64,000 nt of DNA from JAHJDS01 sp964569795. Lineage in GTDB: Bacteria > Desulfobacterota > Desulfarculia > Desulfarculales > JAHJDS01. The notes beneath the pieces were generated by a model. It searched no databases, was not told the DNA's origin, and saw only the letters and a list, made by a program, of their open reading frames with translations. The first letter of the stretch is position 1, and each line of letters opens with the position of its first letter. A program made the position numbers and the translations under genes. The DNA lies in NCBI GenBank assembly GCA_964569795.1, contig CAZMVB010000009.1, positions 62,001 through 126,000 on the forward strand, in the 5' to 3' direction. This document shows positions 17,394-25,954 of this stretch, one piece after another.

Positions 17394-18407
17394 ATGGACA
17401 AAAAACTGGCCCGCAAGAACGCCTTTGACGGCTCCCTGCAGATGGGCATCCGTAACTTCATGGCCCGGACCGGCCGGGACGAGCACCTCAAGCACGTCGA
17501 GCGGCGGTGCAAATATTTTATGGATCCGAAAACCAAGCGGTTGAAGGCACACATGGCCGCGCCCCGCCCCTGTCCTATGTGCGAAAAGGACAATACTGAA
17601 GAAATATTTGTCAAGGACGGCTTCAGCCACGTCCAGTGCAAACCCTGTGGGTTCATGTATGTTTCGCCCGTGGCCAGGGACGAGGTGGTCGAGGAGTTTT
17701 ATCGCCAGGAAAAATCGTGGGCCGCGGTCCTGGAGAATCCGACCCAGCTCGACTTTGACCGCAAGAAATTCGCCTACGGCCTGGACGCGGCCCTGGAGTT
17801 TTGTCCTTCAAATCCCCGCGTCCTGGACGTGGGCTGCGGTCCCGGGATTTTCATCGACGTCGCCCGGGAGCGAGGCCTGATTGCTGCCGGGGTCGAACTC
17901 AACGAGCAGAACGTGGCCGACATGCGGGCCCGGGGGATCACCATTTACGACAAACCCCTCGAAAATTGCGGCCTGGAGGCCGGATCGTTCGACCTGATCG
18001 CCTTGTGGGAGGTCCTGGAGCACATCGTCGAGCCGCGCCCGCTCATGGCTGAGGTGGCCCGGCTGCTGGCCCCGGGCGGCGTGGTCCTGGTGCTTGTCCC
18101 CAACCGGGACGCCCTGGTGACCAGGCTCCTCCAGGCCCGGTCCAACACCTTTGTTGTCAGCCACGTGAACTTTTTTGACGCCGACTCCCTTGACCGCCTG
18201 GCCGAGTCTTGCGGCCTGAGGGAACTGGCGCGCGAGACGATCCTCACCGAGCTGGGGGCCATCCGCAATTATCTCGAATTCCAAGACCCCTACACCGGGC
18301 AGGCCGACGGCGAAAAATTCCCCTGGCTGACGCCCGGGTTCATCCACGACAACCTGCTGGGCAGCAAGCTGCTGGCATTGTTCACCGCCAAAGGACGAGA
18401 AACATGA
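17394..18407 (+). CDS. SAM-dependent methyltransferase with N-terminal zinc-ribbon-like segment
   Basis: 337 residues. An N-terminal Cys pair C60-x2-C63 and a second pair C82-x2-C85 ('CKPCGFMYVSP') look like the zinc-binding head found on many sugar C-methyltransferases and related enzymes. Motif I 'DVGCGPG' is at residues 145-151 and 'FDLIALWEVLEHI' fits the methyltransferase core. The protein is not similar to the family A methyltransferases of the locus. Target unknown. Confidence 0.82.
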   Translation: MDKKLARKNAFDGSLQMGIRNFMARTGRDEHLKHVERRCKYFMDPKTKRLKAHMAAPRPCPMCEKDNTEEIFVKDGFSHVQCKPCGFMYVSPVARDEVVEEFYRQEKSWAAVLENPTQLDFDRKKFAYGLDAALEFCPSNPRVLDVGCGPGIFIDVARERGLIAAGVELNEQNVADMRARGITIYDKPLENCGLEAGSFDLIALWEVLEHIVEPRPLMAEVARLLAPGGVVLVLVPNRDALVTRLLQARSNTFVVSHVNFFDADSLDRLAESCGLRELARETILTELGAIRNYLEFQDPYTGQADGEKFPWLTPGFIHDNLLGSKLLALFTAKGRET

Positions 18408-19501
18408 TTCTAGGGGTGATTCCCGCCCGGGGGGGCTCCAAGGGCATTCCCCGCAAGAACCTGCGGCCGATCTGCGGCCGGCCGCTGATCGCCTGGACCA
18501 TTGACGCCGCCCGGGGCTCGAAGCTCCTGGACCGCTTCGTGGTCTCGACCGAGGACGCGGAGATCAAGGCCGTGGCTCGAGAATTGGGGGCCGAGGTCCT
18601 GGACCGCCCCGAGGAACTGGCCGGGGACGCGGTCCTGTCCTGGGAGGTCCTGAGGCACGCCCTGGAGGTCACCGGGGCCGAGGTCTCGGTCCTGCTCCAG
18701 CCGACCTCGCCCATCCGGGACGACGATCTCATCGACCGGGCCATCGAGGTCTTCCGGAACGACCCGGCCCTGGACTCCCTGGCCACCGGCTACGACCAGC
18801 CCATCTACCCCCCGCACGGCCAGGACCACCGCCGCCAGGATATATCGTCACGGTTCATCAATGACGGCTCGATCGTGGTCAGCAAGCGATCGGCCATCGA
18901 GGCCGGCGGCCTGTTCGGGAAAAAGGCCGGGACCATGGTCACGGACAAGGAACAGAACATCGATATCGACGACGAGTTCGACCTGTGGCTGGCCGAAAAG
19001 GTCCTGGAGCGGCGGCTGCTCCGGGACCCGGAACATCTCCGCCGCCTTCGGGACGCGGCCCTGACCGAGAAATTCGGCCTGGGCCTGCATTTCCTGCGGG
19101 CCTGCCTGGAGGAACTGGACGACGACACGGCCCGGCGCATCGCTGAGACGGCCTTCAAGGCCCACACCATCGACAACTGGACAAAGACCTTCGAGGGCCT
19201 GGACGAAGGGCAGCGGGTGGCCAGGATGCTGGACATCCTGGCGGCCATGCCGGCAGAATCCAATCCCGATCTGACAATCATCGAGCGCACGGACCGGGCC
19301 ATCGAGGTCCGGGCCACGGACTGCGCCGCCCGGCGCGTGTTTGAAAAATTCGGCCTGGCCGACTACCTGCGACACTTCTGCCTCCAGGACCACGAGGTGG
19401 CCCGGCTGGCCTCGCCCCGGGGCCGGCTCGAGATCGACGGTCTGCTGTCCACCGGACAGGAGGCCTGTCACGAACGCTGGGTCTTTCCGGAAGACCGATG
19501 A
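18404..19501 (+). CDS. NeuA-like CMP-nonulosonate cytidylyltransferase with ATC-hydrolase-like C-terminal domain
   Basis: 365 residues; ATG 18404 overlaps the preceding stop. Residues 1-230 are a clear CMP-sialic-acid-synthetase-type cytidylyltransferase: 'IPARGGSKGIPRKNL', 'LLQPTSPIRDDD', 'DIDDEFDLWLAE'. This part activates the NeuB product as the CMP-sugar. About 130 extra residues follow. Their end ('DYLRHFCLQDHEVAR...TGQEACHERW', Cys near 355) resembles the L-2-amino-thiazoline-4-carboxylate hydrolase-like family (PF14196), whose members end in a Cys-containing 'GDxxCDFR/H' motif. The NeuA assignment is firm; the second domain is a pattern-based inference. Confidence 0.85.
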   Translation: MILGVIPARGGSKGIPRKNLRPICGRPLIAWTIDAARGSKLLDRFVVSTEDAEIKAVARELGAEVLDRPEELAGDAVLSWEVLRHALEVTGAEVSVLLQPTSPIRDDDLIDRAIEVFRNDPALDSLATGYDQPIYPPHGQDHRRQDISSRFINDGSIVVSKRSAIEAGGLFGKKAGTMVTDKEQNIDIDDEFDLWLAEKVLERRLLRDPEHLRRLRDAALTEKFGLGLHFLRACLEELDDDTARRIAETAFKAHTIDNWTKTFEGLDEGQRVARMLDILAAMPAESNPDLTIIERTDRAIEVRATDCAARRVFEKFGLADYLRHFCLQDHEVARLASPRGRLEIDGLLSTGQEACHERWVFPEDR

Positions 19502-20178
19502 TTTACGACGACCAGTTCAATCCCTGGGCCCACTACCTCAAGGAGCACGAGGCCTACGAAAAACGGGCCCGGCAAGAACTCCCGGAGATGACCTGCCACA
19601 AGCAGGCGGCCGAAATTCTAGCGCCGCTGGTCACGCCCGGGGATACCCTGCTGGACGTGGGCTGCGGCACGGGCTACGCCTTCTGGTCGTTTCATGATCG
19701 GGGGATCCCCATCGAGTATCACGGGGTGGACGTGACGCCGCGGTTCATCGACCTGGGCCGGGAGCTGCTCTGCCCCTTGGCCGGCCTGCCGCCCGAGCGT
19801 TTGCAGACCGGTGCGGCCGAGACCCTGACCGGGGCCCATGACTTCGTGCTCTGCCTGAACACGCTCTACTGTATCGCCAACTGGCACCAGAGCGTCGAGC
19901 GCCTCTGCGCCGTGACCAAAAAGGCCCTGTTCATCCGGACCCTGATGGACGAGCAGGCCGAGTACCGCTACCTGGTGACCGACTACCCCCGGATGCCCGA
20001 GAAGTACCGCTATTTGCGGGCCTACTACAACATTTACCCCATCGGCGAGGTCACGGCCGCTATCGAGGGGTACGGCTTTGAAGTAAAAAACATCGTCGAT
20101 GAGTGGACCGGGGATGAGGACGAGTACGTCAAGGGCAAGCGCTATCCCTGGCGGTGTCTGCTGGCGATCCGGCGTTGA
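19498..20178 (+). CDS. class I SAM-dependent methyltransferase, family A of locus
   Basis: 226 residues; start overlaps the NeuA-like stop. Motif I 'DVGCGTG' at residues 53-59. Paralogue of the methyltransferases at 5352 and 8561 with the same 'EMTCHKQAAEILAP' type segment before motif I and 'IEYHGVDVTPRFIDLGRELL' after it. It is the last gene of the 17-gene chain; a 247-bp AT-rich gap follows. Confidence 0.82.
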   Translation: MIYDDQFNPWAHYLKEHEAYEKRARQELPEMTCHKQAAEILAPLVTPGDTLLDVGCGTGYAFWSFHDRGIPIEYHGVDVTPRFIDLGRELLCPLAGLPPERLQTGAAETLTGAHDFVLCLNTLYCIANWHQSVERLCAVTKKALFIRTLMDEQAEYRYLVTDYPRMPEKYRYLRAYYNIYPIGEVTAAIEGYGFEVKNIVDEWTGDEDEYVKGKRYPWRCLLAIRR

Positions 20179-20425
20179 TTCTGGACGATCAATTATTCAA
20201 GCAAGGAACTGTCACCTCCTACCAGATTTACTAACGCCCACCACCACGGGTCAGATAGGCTCAAGTACCAAAGCAGTCCAAGCAATATTTGCCGCCACAA
20301 CATTTATACACTATATATTGTTGTTTTATTATTAGGCACTACTATATTTGGGGGGTTTTGATTGGCTCGATTCTAGCAAATGTCCCTGTTGCACCTAAAA
20401 AACTGTGCAGCAACAAGGACAAAAA
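20179..20425. other. AT-rich intergenic region before the radical SAM array
   Basis: 247 bp, markedly richer in A+T than either flank, without a credible gene. Around 20305-20350 there are TATA-rich stretches that could serve as promoter boxes, but no -35/-10 pair is convincing. A small hairpin (TGTTGCAC at 20387-20394 with GTGCAGCAACA at 20405-20415) lies immediately before the AAGGA ribosome-binding site of the next gene. It is the likely start of a second transcription unit. Confidence 0.55.
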
Positions 20426-21505
20426 ATGGTCATTAGACTATCTGAACAGGCCGATAAAGAACTACGGCACACATTTTCAACTTATAACTACCAGGTCCAG
20501 TCCGCGGCCGAGGTCCCGGCCTGGCAGCAGGCCCGGGGCGAGCACTACGCCGAGTACCGCCGCCTGTGGGCCGACCGACCCGTCCAGCGCGACCCGGGCA
20601 AATTCCCGCTGCACCTGGACATCGAGACCACCAACCGGTGCAACCTCAAGTGCGTCATGTGCCCCCGGACGATCTTCGTCAAAAAGGGCCTGACCGCCTG
20701 GTCCCCGAGGGGCGTGGGCGACATGGACCGGGAGACCTTTCGGCGGATCATCGACCAGGCCGCCGCGGGCGGGGCCTATTCGGTCAAGCTCAATTTCCTG
20801 GGCGAGCCGCTGCTCCACCCGGACGTGGTCTGGCAGGTGGCCTATGCCCACAGCAAAAATCTGTACGTGATGATGAATACCAACGCCGTGGCCCTGACCG
20901 AAAGGCTGGGCGCGTCCCTGCTCGAGGCCGGCCTGGACGATGTCTTTTTCTCGATCGACGGGGCCACGGCCGACGCCTACGGCCGGGTCCGGATCGGGGC
21001 CCGGCTGGAAAAGGTCCTGGACAACGTGGCCGGCTTTGTCCGGCTCAAGGAACAGATGGGGGCCGCCCACGTCCAGACCCGGGCGTCCATGGTCCTGGGC
21101 GTGGACGGGGCCCCGGACACGCCCGAGACGAGACAGGGCTATGAACGGATGTTCCTTGATTTGGGCCTGGACGGAGTCGGCTTTGGCGAGGCCTACGATC
21201 CCCTGACCGATTACGGGGCCGGCCGGGACCCGGTCTCCGGGTTCGCCTGCGACCAGTTGTTCGTGCGGATGTTCGTCCTGTGGGACGGGGTTTACACCCC
21301 CTGCTGCGTCAACGCCGAGCGGGATTACGTCCTGGGTGAGATGACGAGCCTGACCCTGGCCGAGGCCTGGCTGGGACCCCGCGCCCGGCGTCTCCGCCAG
21401 TTGCATTGCCTGGACCACTACCATGTCGAGCCCATGTGCCGCCGCTGCGTGGTCCCCCGGCAGTTCGAGGCCGCCCAGGACGAGGGGAGGTGCCCCGCGC
21501 CGTGA
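20426..21505 (+). CDS. radical SAM/SPASM enzyme, array member 1 (type A)
   Basis: 359 residues. I use ATG 20426 with AAGGA at 20415-20419, rather than an in-frame GTG 21 bases upstream. The radical SAM cluster motif is C72-x3-C76-x2-C79 (CNLKCVMC), preceded by 'FPLHLDIETTNR'. 'LNFLGEPLLHPDVV' is the GGEP-like strand. The C-terminus carries SPASM cysteines ('YTPCCVNAERDY' and 'MCRRCVVP'). It is closely related to the product at 23588, sharing 'HYxEYRRLW', 'AVGGAYSVKLNFLGEPLLHP'-like and 'VQTRxSM' segments. Substrate unknown; the GTGA overlap couples it to the next gene. Confidence 0.88.
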   Translation: MVIRLSEQADKELRHTFSTYNYQVQSAAEVPAWQQARGEHYAEYRRLWADRPVQRDPGKFPLHLDIETTNRCNLKCVMCPRTIFVKKGLTAWSPRGVGDMDRETFRRIIDQAAAGGAYSVKLNFLGEPLLHPDVVWQVAYAHSKNLYVMMNTNAVALTERLGASLLEAGLDDVFFSIDGATADAYGRVRIGARLEKVLDNVAGFVRLKEQMGAAHVQTRASMVLGVDGAPDTPETRQGYERMFLDLGLDGVGFGEAYDPLTDYGAGRDPVSGFACDQLFVRMFVLWDGVYTPCCVNAERDYVLGEMTSLTLAEAWLGPRARRLRQLHCLDHYHVEPMCRRCVVPRQFEAAQDEGRCPAP

Positions 21506-22548
21506 AGATCAATCCCAACATCGACTATCAGAAACAGGGCCTGGGCCAAAAGTGGTCCTACATTCGACGCCAGGGCCATTTGCCCCGCTACGCCCTGCAT
21601 CGCCTGCGCTGGAACCTGGCGCCGCGCTTCAGGAAAGTCCTGGACTTCCCGGATCACGTCGATCTCGAGGCGACCAACGCCTGCCAGCTCAAGTGCCCGA
21701 TGTGCTTCACCCGGGTCACCGGGGCGCCGACCGGGTTCATGGCCTGGGACCTGTACCAAAGACTGGTGGACGAGATCGCCGCGGCCGGGGCCTTCTCGAT
21801 CCGGCTGTCGTGGCGGGGCGAGTCGCTCCTGCATCCCCGGATCGTGGACATGGTCGCCTACGCCAAATCACGAGGCCTGCCCAGCGTCTCGTTTCTGACC
21901 AACGGCGCCCGGCTCACCCCGGAGACGTCCGAGGCCCTGATCCGGGCCGGCCTGGATTACATCGTCCTCAGCATCGACGGGCCGGCCGGGGTGTATGAGA
22001 CCGTGCGGCGGCCGCTGACCTTTGACCGGGTCATGGCCAACCTGCAAGGGCTCCAGGAGGCCCGGGCCCGGCTGGGCTCGCCCCGGCCCCTGGTCCGTGT
22101 CAACGCGGTGACCTATTTCCTGAACGGGCGAACGAGTGAGTTCTTCCAGGCCGTCGGTCCCCTGGCCGACAAAATTTTGCTCTCCAAGACCCTGAACTTT
22201 TTTGTCCAGTACGGCCCGCACAAGCCCGAGCTGACCTGCGGCTATCCCTGGCAGCGGCTGATGGTCGCCTGGGACGGCCGGGTCTTTCCCTGCTGCGCCG
22301 ACGTGGACGGGGACTACCCCCTGGGCGACGCCAGCACGACCGGCCTCCAAGAGATCTGGCACGGCCGGCCGGCCGAACACCTGCGGCAAGTAATGGCCGA
22401 GGGCAAGCGTCTCTCGATCAAGCCCTGCCGCCGCTGGGACTGCGGCCTGGACGGCTGGGACCACGACCAGGATCCCGAGTTCATCACGGCCATGAACCGG
22501 ATGCTGGCCGGCCAGGGCGGCCTGCCGGCCACCGGCACGGAAGGATGA
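21502..22548 (+). CDS. radical SAM/SPASM enzyme, array member 2 (type B)
   Basis: 348 residues from GTG 21502, with GGGGAGG at 21484-21490 and a four-base overlap with the previous stop. Cluster motif C61-x3-C65-x2-C68 (CQLKCPMC); 'LSWRGESLLHPRIVDMVAY' replaces the usual GGEP strand; SPASM cysteines lie in 'VFPCCADVDGD' and near 'KPCRRWDCG'. It is a third type within the array, without a close partner. Reaction unknown. Confidence 0.87.
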   Translation: MKINPNIDYQKQGLGQKWSYIRRQGHLPRYALHRLRWNLAPRFRKVLDFPDHVDLEATNACQLKCPMCFTRVTGAPTGFMAWDLYQRLVDEIAAAGAFSIRLSWRGESLLHPRIVDMVAYAKSRGLPSVSFLTNGARLTPETSEALIRAGLDYIVLSIDGPAGVYETVRRPLTFDRVMANLQGLQEARARLGSPRPLVRVNAVTYFLNGRTSEFFQAVGPLADKILLSKTLNFFVQYGPHKPELTCGYPWQRLMVAWDGRVFPCCADVDGDYPLGDASTTGLQEIWHGRPAEHLRQVMAEGKRLSIKPCRRWDCGLDGWDHDQDPEFITAMNRMLAGQGGLPATGTEG

Positions 22549-22549
22549 C

Positions 22550-23572
22550 ATGAGCGTTTCACGGGTTCTCCAGGCCGAGCCGAGCGGCCAGGTCAGGCTG
22601 ATCGGCTACGAGATCGATCCCTTTGCGGTCATGGCCGCCGAGTTCGGTGAAAGATTCACCGCCTACCGGGAGGCCTGGGCCCGGGCCACGGACCAGACCG
22701 AGATCCCCGAGTTCCCGCTCAGCCTGGACCTGGAGCAGAACGCCACCTGCAACCTGCGCTGCCTGATGTGCCCCATGGGCTCCAGCGATTACGTCAATCC
22801 CATGGCCGACACCCCGGTCATGGACGTCGGGCTCTACTTCCGGTTGATCGACGAGGGGGCGATCCACGGCCTGCCGGCCATGACCTTCGGCTATCTGTCC
22901 GAGCCGCTGCTCAGGCCCGATATCGCCGACCTGGTCGCCCAGGCCCGGGCGCGGGGGGTGATGGACATCCGGCTGGGGACCAACGGGACGCTTTTGACCT
23001 CAAAAACGTCGCGGGCCCTGATCCGGGCCGGGCTGACCCGCCTCGAGGTGTCGCTGGACGCGGCCTCGGAGGCGACGTTCAAGAAACTCCGGCGGGGCGG
23101 CGGCTATCAGCGGGTGGTGGACAACATCGAGGTGTTTCTTACGGAGAGGGCCGCGGCCGGGACGACCTTTCCCCTGCTCCGCCTGAGCTTCCTGCGGACC
23201 GGGCTCAACCATCACGAGCTGGACGATTTCCTGGTCACCTGGCGGGGCAAGGCCGACTTCTTCTCGGTCCAGGAGATGATCTATTACGATCAGGCCGACA
23301 TCACAGCCGAGGACCGGGTTCCCGTCAGCGAGGTCCCGGCCGGGTTCACCTGCGCCCAGCCCTGGCAGCGGCTGATCGTCCGGTCCAACGGCGACGTCTA
23401 TCCCTGCTGCTCGGCCTACGGCGCCCGGCTGGCCCTGGGCAACGTCCGGGAAAGTTCGCTGTCTGAGCTGTGGCACGGCCAGCGGATGACCGTGCTCCGG
23501 GAGGCGCTGGCCGGCGGCCGCTGGGCCGATATTCCGCCCTGCCGCGAGTGCGCCCAGCAATCCGTTCTCTAG
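22550..23572 (+). CDS. radical SAM/SPASM enzyme, array member 3 (type C)
   Basis: 340 residues. Cluster motif C67-x3-C71-x2-C74 (CNLRCLMC), preceded by 'FPLSLDLEQNAT'. SPASM cysteines in 'DVYPCCSAYGA' and 'PPCRECAQ'. It shares long stretches with the product at 24652: 'SEPLLRPDI', 'LIRAGLTRLEVSLDA' and 'LRRGGGYQRVV'. The pair therefore arose by duplication. One base separates it from the previous stop. Confidence 0.87.
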   Translation: MSVSRVLQAEPSGQVRLIGYEIDPFAVMAAEFGERFTAYREAWARATDQTEIPEFPLSLDLEQNATCNLRCLMCPMGSSDYVNPMADTPVMDVGLYFRLIDEGAIHGLPAMTFGYLSEPLLRPDIADLVAQARARGVMDIRLGTNGTLLTSKTSRALIRAGLTRLEVSLDAASEATFKKLRRGGGYQRVVDNIEVFLTERAAAGTTFPLLRLSFLRTGLNHHELDDFLVTWRGKADFFSVQEMIYYDQADITAEDRVPVSEVPAGFTCAQPWQRLIVRSNGDVYPCCSAYGARLALGNVRESSLSELWHGQRMTVLREALAGGRWADIPPCRECAQQSVL

Positions 23573-23587
23573 GGTCGAGGAAAGAAC

Positions 23588-24655
23588 ATGTCCGATACCG
23601 AGACCTACACCTACCAGAGTCCGACCTACCGCGAGATGCACCGCGGCCGGGGAGTGGACTGGCGGGATTTCCGGGGTTCGCACTACCGCGAGTATCGCCG
23701 GCTCTGGGACGAGACGGCCGCCACCCGGAGCGCCCCTGAATTCCCGCTCCACGTGGACATCGAGACGACCAACGCCTGCAACCTCGAGTGCCCGATGTGC
23801 CCCCGGACCCATCTGGTCAAGACCAAAAACCAGCGCTGGTCGCCCAAGGGCCGGATCGGCCTGATGGATCGAGGGTTATATCGCCGTCTCATCGACCAGG
23901 CGGCCGTGGGCGGGGCCTATTCGGTCAAGCTCAACTTCCTGGGCGAGCCGCTGCTGCACCCCGAGGTGATTGACCAGGTGGCCTACGCCGCGGGCCGCGG
24001 CCTGTGGGTGATGATCAACACCAACGCCGTGCGGCTGTCCGAGGACATGTCCCGTGGGCTGCTGGACGCCGGGCTGTCCGACATCTTTTTCTCGTTCGAT
24101 TCGCCCTACAAGGACGTCTATGAGCGCATCCGGGTCGGCGCCTCCTTTGACCGGGTTGTCCGAAACATACAACGGTTCATGGAACTGAAATACAAACTTG
24201 GCCGGCCCGACGTCCAGACCCGGGTGTCCATGATCAGCTACTGGGACGGCAAGGGGACCGGCGAGGGCGAGCGTGAGGCCTACCTGGCCCTGTTTGACGA
24301 CCTGGGCGTGGACGAGATCGGGTTTGCGGTCTATTCAGACCCGGCCCTGGATTACTCGGGTCTGATGCCCGAGCCCCTGGCCGGTTTTTGCTGCGACGAC
24401 CTGTTTCGCCGGGTGTTCGTCCTGTGGGACGGCGCGGCCCAGGTCTGCTGCGGCGAGTGGGAACGGCGGCTCCAGGTGGGCGACGCCAGTAAAGAGGACC
24501 TGGCCGGGATCTGGACGTCGCCGGCCTTTGTCCGGATTCGCGACCTCCACGCCACGGGGTTTTATGACCGGATCGAGGCCTGCCGGCGCTGCTCGGTGCC
24601 GTATTTGATCGCCCGCGATCGACCGGAAAGGGCCGAGAATGGAGGCCAGACATGA
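23588..24655 (+). CDS. radical SAM/SPASM enzyme, array member 4 (type A paralogue)
   Basis: 355 residues; GAGGAAAG at 23577-23584 serves as ribosome-binding site. Cluster motif C64-x3-C68-x2-C71 (CNLECPMC). Very similar along its length to array member 1, including the 'MCPRTHLVKxK...WSPKG' region after the cluster, 'GGAYSVKLNFLGEPLLHP', and SPASM residues 'QVCCGEWE' and 'CRRCSVPY'. It overlaps the following gene by four bases. Confidence 0.87.
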   Translation: MSDTETYTYQSPTYREMHRGRGVDWRDFRGSHYREYRRLWDETAATRSAPEFPLHVDIETTNACNLECPMCPRTHLVKTKNQRWSPKGRIGLMDRGLYRRLIDQAAVGGAYSVKLNFLGEPLLHPEVIDQVAYAAGRGLWVMINTNAVRLSEDMSRGLLDAGLSDIFFSFDSPYKDVYERIRVGASFDRVVRNIQRFMELKYKLGRPDVQTRVSMISYWDGKGTGEGEREAYLALFDDLGVDEIGFAVYSDPALDYSGLMPEPLAGFCCDDLFRRVFVLWDGAAQVCCGEWERRLQVGDASKEDLAGIWTSPAFVRIRDLHATGFYDRIEACRRCSVPYLIARDRPERAENGGQT

Positions 24656-25704
24656 CCGCCGAGGTCCAGGGGCACGTCTTTCTCAAGGAGAACGCGGCCG
24701 GCCTGGCCGTGCAGCGCTCGCGGCGCCGGGACCCGGAGGCGGTCCTGACCGAGAACCTGGGGGCGAGATACGTCGAGTACCGCCGGCAGTGGCGGCGGAC
24801 CGAGGACTTCCTGAGCGTGCCCGACTGGCCGCTGCACCTGGACGTGGACACCAATTACTCGTGCAACCTGCGTTGCGCCATGTGCCCCCTGGGCGTGCCC
24901 GGCCGCGAACTGCCGTATGGCAACAGGCTATTGGACAAGAAACTCTACGCCCGGGTGATCGCCGAGGGCGCGGCCCGGGGCCTGAGCGCCGTGCGCCTGG
25001 GGCTGACCGGCGAGCCGCTCCTGCGGGGCGATATCCTCGAGTTCGTGGACATTGCGAGAGAAGCCGGGCTGGTGGACGTCATGCTCATCACCAACGGGCT
25101 GCTCCTGACCCCGGACATTTCCAGGCGGCTGATCGGCGCCGGGCTGACTCGGCTCCAGGTCAGCCTGGACGCGGTCACGGCCGAGACCTACGCCCGGCTC
25201 CGGCGGGGAGGTAATTACCAAACGGTGATCCGTAACGTGTCCGCCTTCATCGAGGCGCGGGACCGGGCCGGGGTCGAATTGCCGCTGCTACGGGTCAGCT
25301 TTGTCCGGACCGCGGTCAACGCCCCTGAACTGCCGGCCTTCGAGGATTTCTGGCAGGACCGGGCCGATTACGTGGCCGTCCAGGAGTACGCCGACCTGGT
25401 GGGCACCCCCGAGTCCCGGGCCCTGATCCCGGCCGATCGCCGGGAGGTGCCGGACTTTCGGTGTCCCGACCCCTTCCAGCGGCTGGCCCTGTTCGTGAAC
25501 GGTGACCTGTTCGGCTGCTGTTCGGACCACGGCCGGGAGTATCCCTGGGGGAACGCCCATCGGGACGATATCGGCCGGGTGTGGCGCTCCCGGGCGGCCG
25601 AGGACTTGCGGGCCCTGCAGGCGCGGGGCGAGTGGTACCGGCATCCGGCCTGCCGGGCCTGCGGCCTGGCCTCGGTGGCCCGCCTGCCCAACGAGGCCGC
25701 CTGA
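24652..25704 (+). CDS. radical SAM/SPASM enzyme, array member 5 (type C paralogue)
   Basis: 350 residues. Cluster motif C71-x3-C75-x2-C78 (CNLRCAMC) and 'LTGEPLLRGDIL'. Paralogue of array member 3 over the whole length, ending in 'LFGCCSDHGREY' and 'HPACRACG' SPASM cysteines. Last gene of the radical SAM array; about 250 bp without a clear gene separate it from the transporter downstream. Confidence 0.87.
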   Translation: MTAEVQGHVFLKENAAGLAVQRSRRRDPEAVLTENLGARYVEYRRQWRRTEDFLSVPDWPLHLDVDTNYSCNLRCAMCPLGVPGRELPYGNRLLDKKLYARVIAEGAARGLSAVRLGLTGEPLLRGDILEFVDIAREAGLVDVMLITNGLLLTPDISRRLIGAGLTRLQVSLDAVTAETYARLRRGGNYQTVIRNVSAFIEARDRAGVELPLLRVSFVRTAVNAPELPAFEDFWQDRADYVAVQEYADLVGTPESRALIPADRREVPDFRCPDPFQRLALFVNGDLFGCCSDHGREYPWGNAHRDDIGRVWRSRAAEDLRALQARGEWYRHPACRACGLASVARLPNEAA

Positions 25705-25954
25705 GATTACGCTGGACCTCGATCCGCTGGATTCCATAGGCTCCGCAGTCATTCTTGCCAGAGAACTATTTGATCAACGGTTCAGCGCCAGCAATTATTT
25801 CCCCTTGAACTGGTTTCCATATTGGCTGATCAGGTTCAAGGAAAAAATAGTTTGAGAACAACTCATGGTTCAATCGGGCTGAATTCCTCGGACGATCAGA
25901 CCTCCGACGTTGCCGGATATTGACCGGCCTCCTTTCGATGCTTATACTCACCAA

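Noticed and set aside
25706..25855. Open stretch after the last radical SAM gene with an acyl-carrier-like 'LDSIGSAVILARELF' segment
   Set aside because: No ATG, GTG or TTG start and no ribosome-binding site precede it in frame; it opens only from the shadow of the previous gene. It might be a relic of a carrier protein but cannot be supported as a gene.
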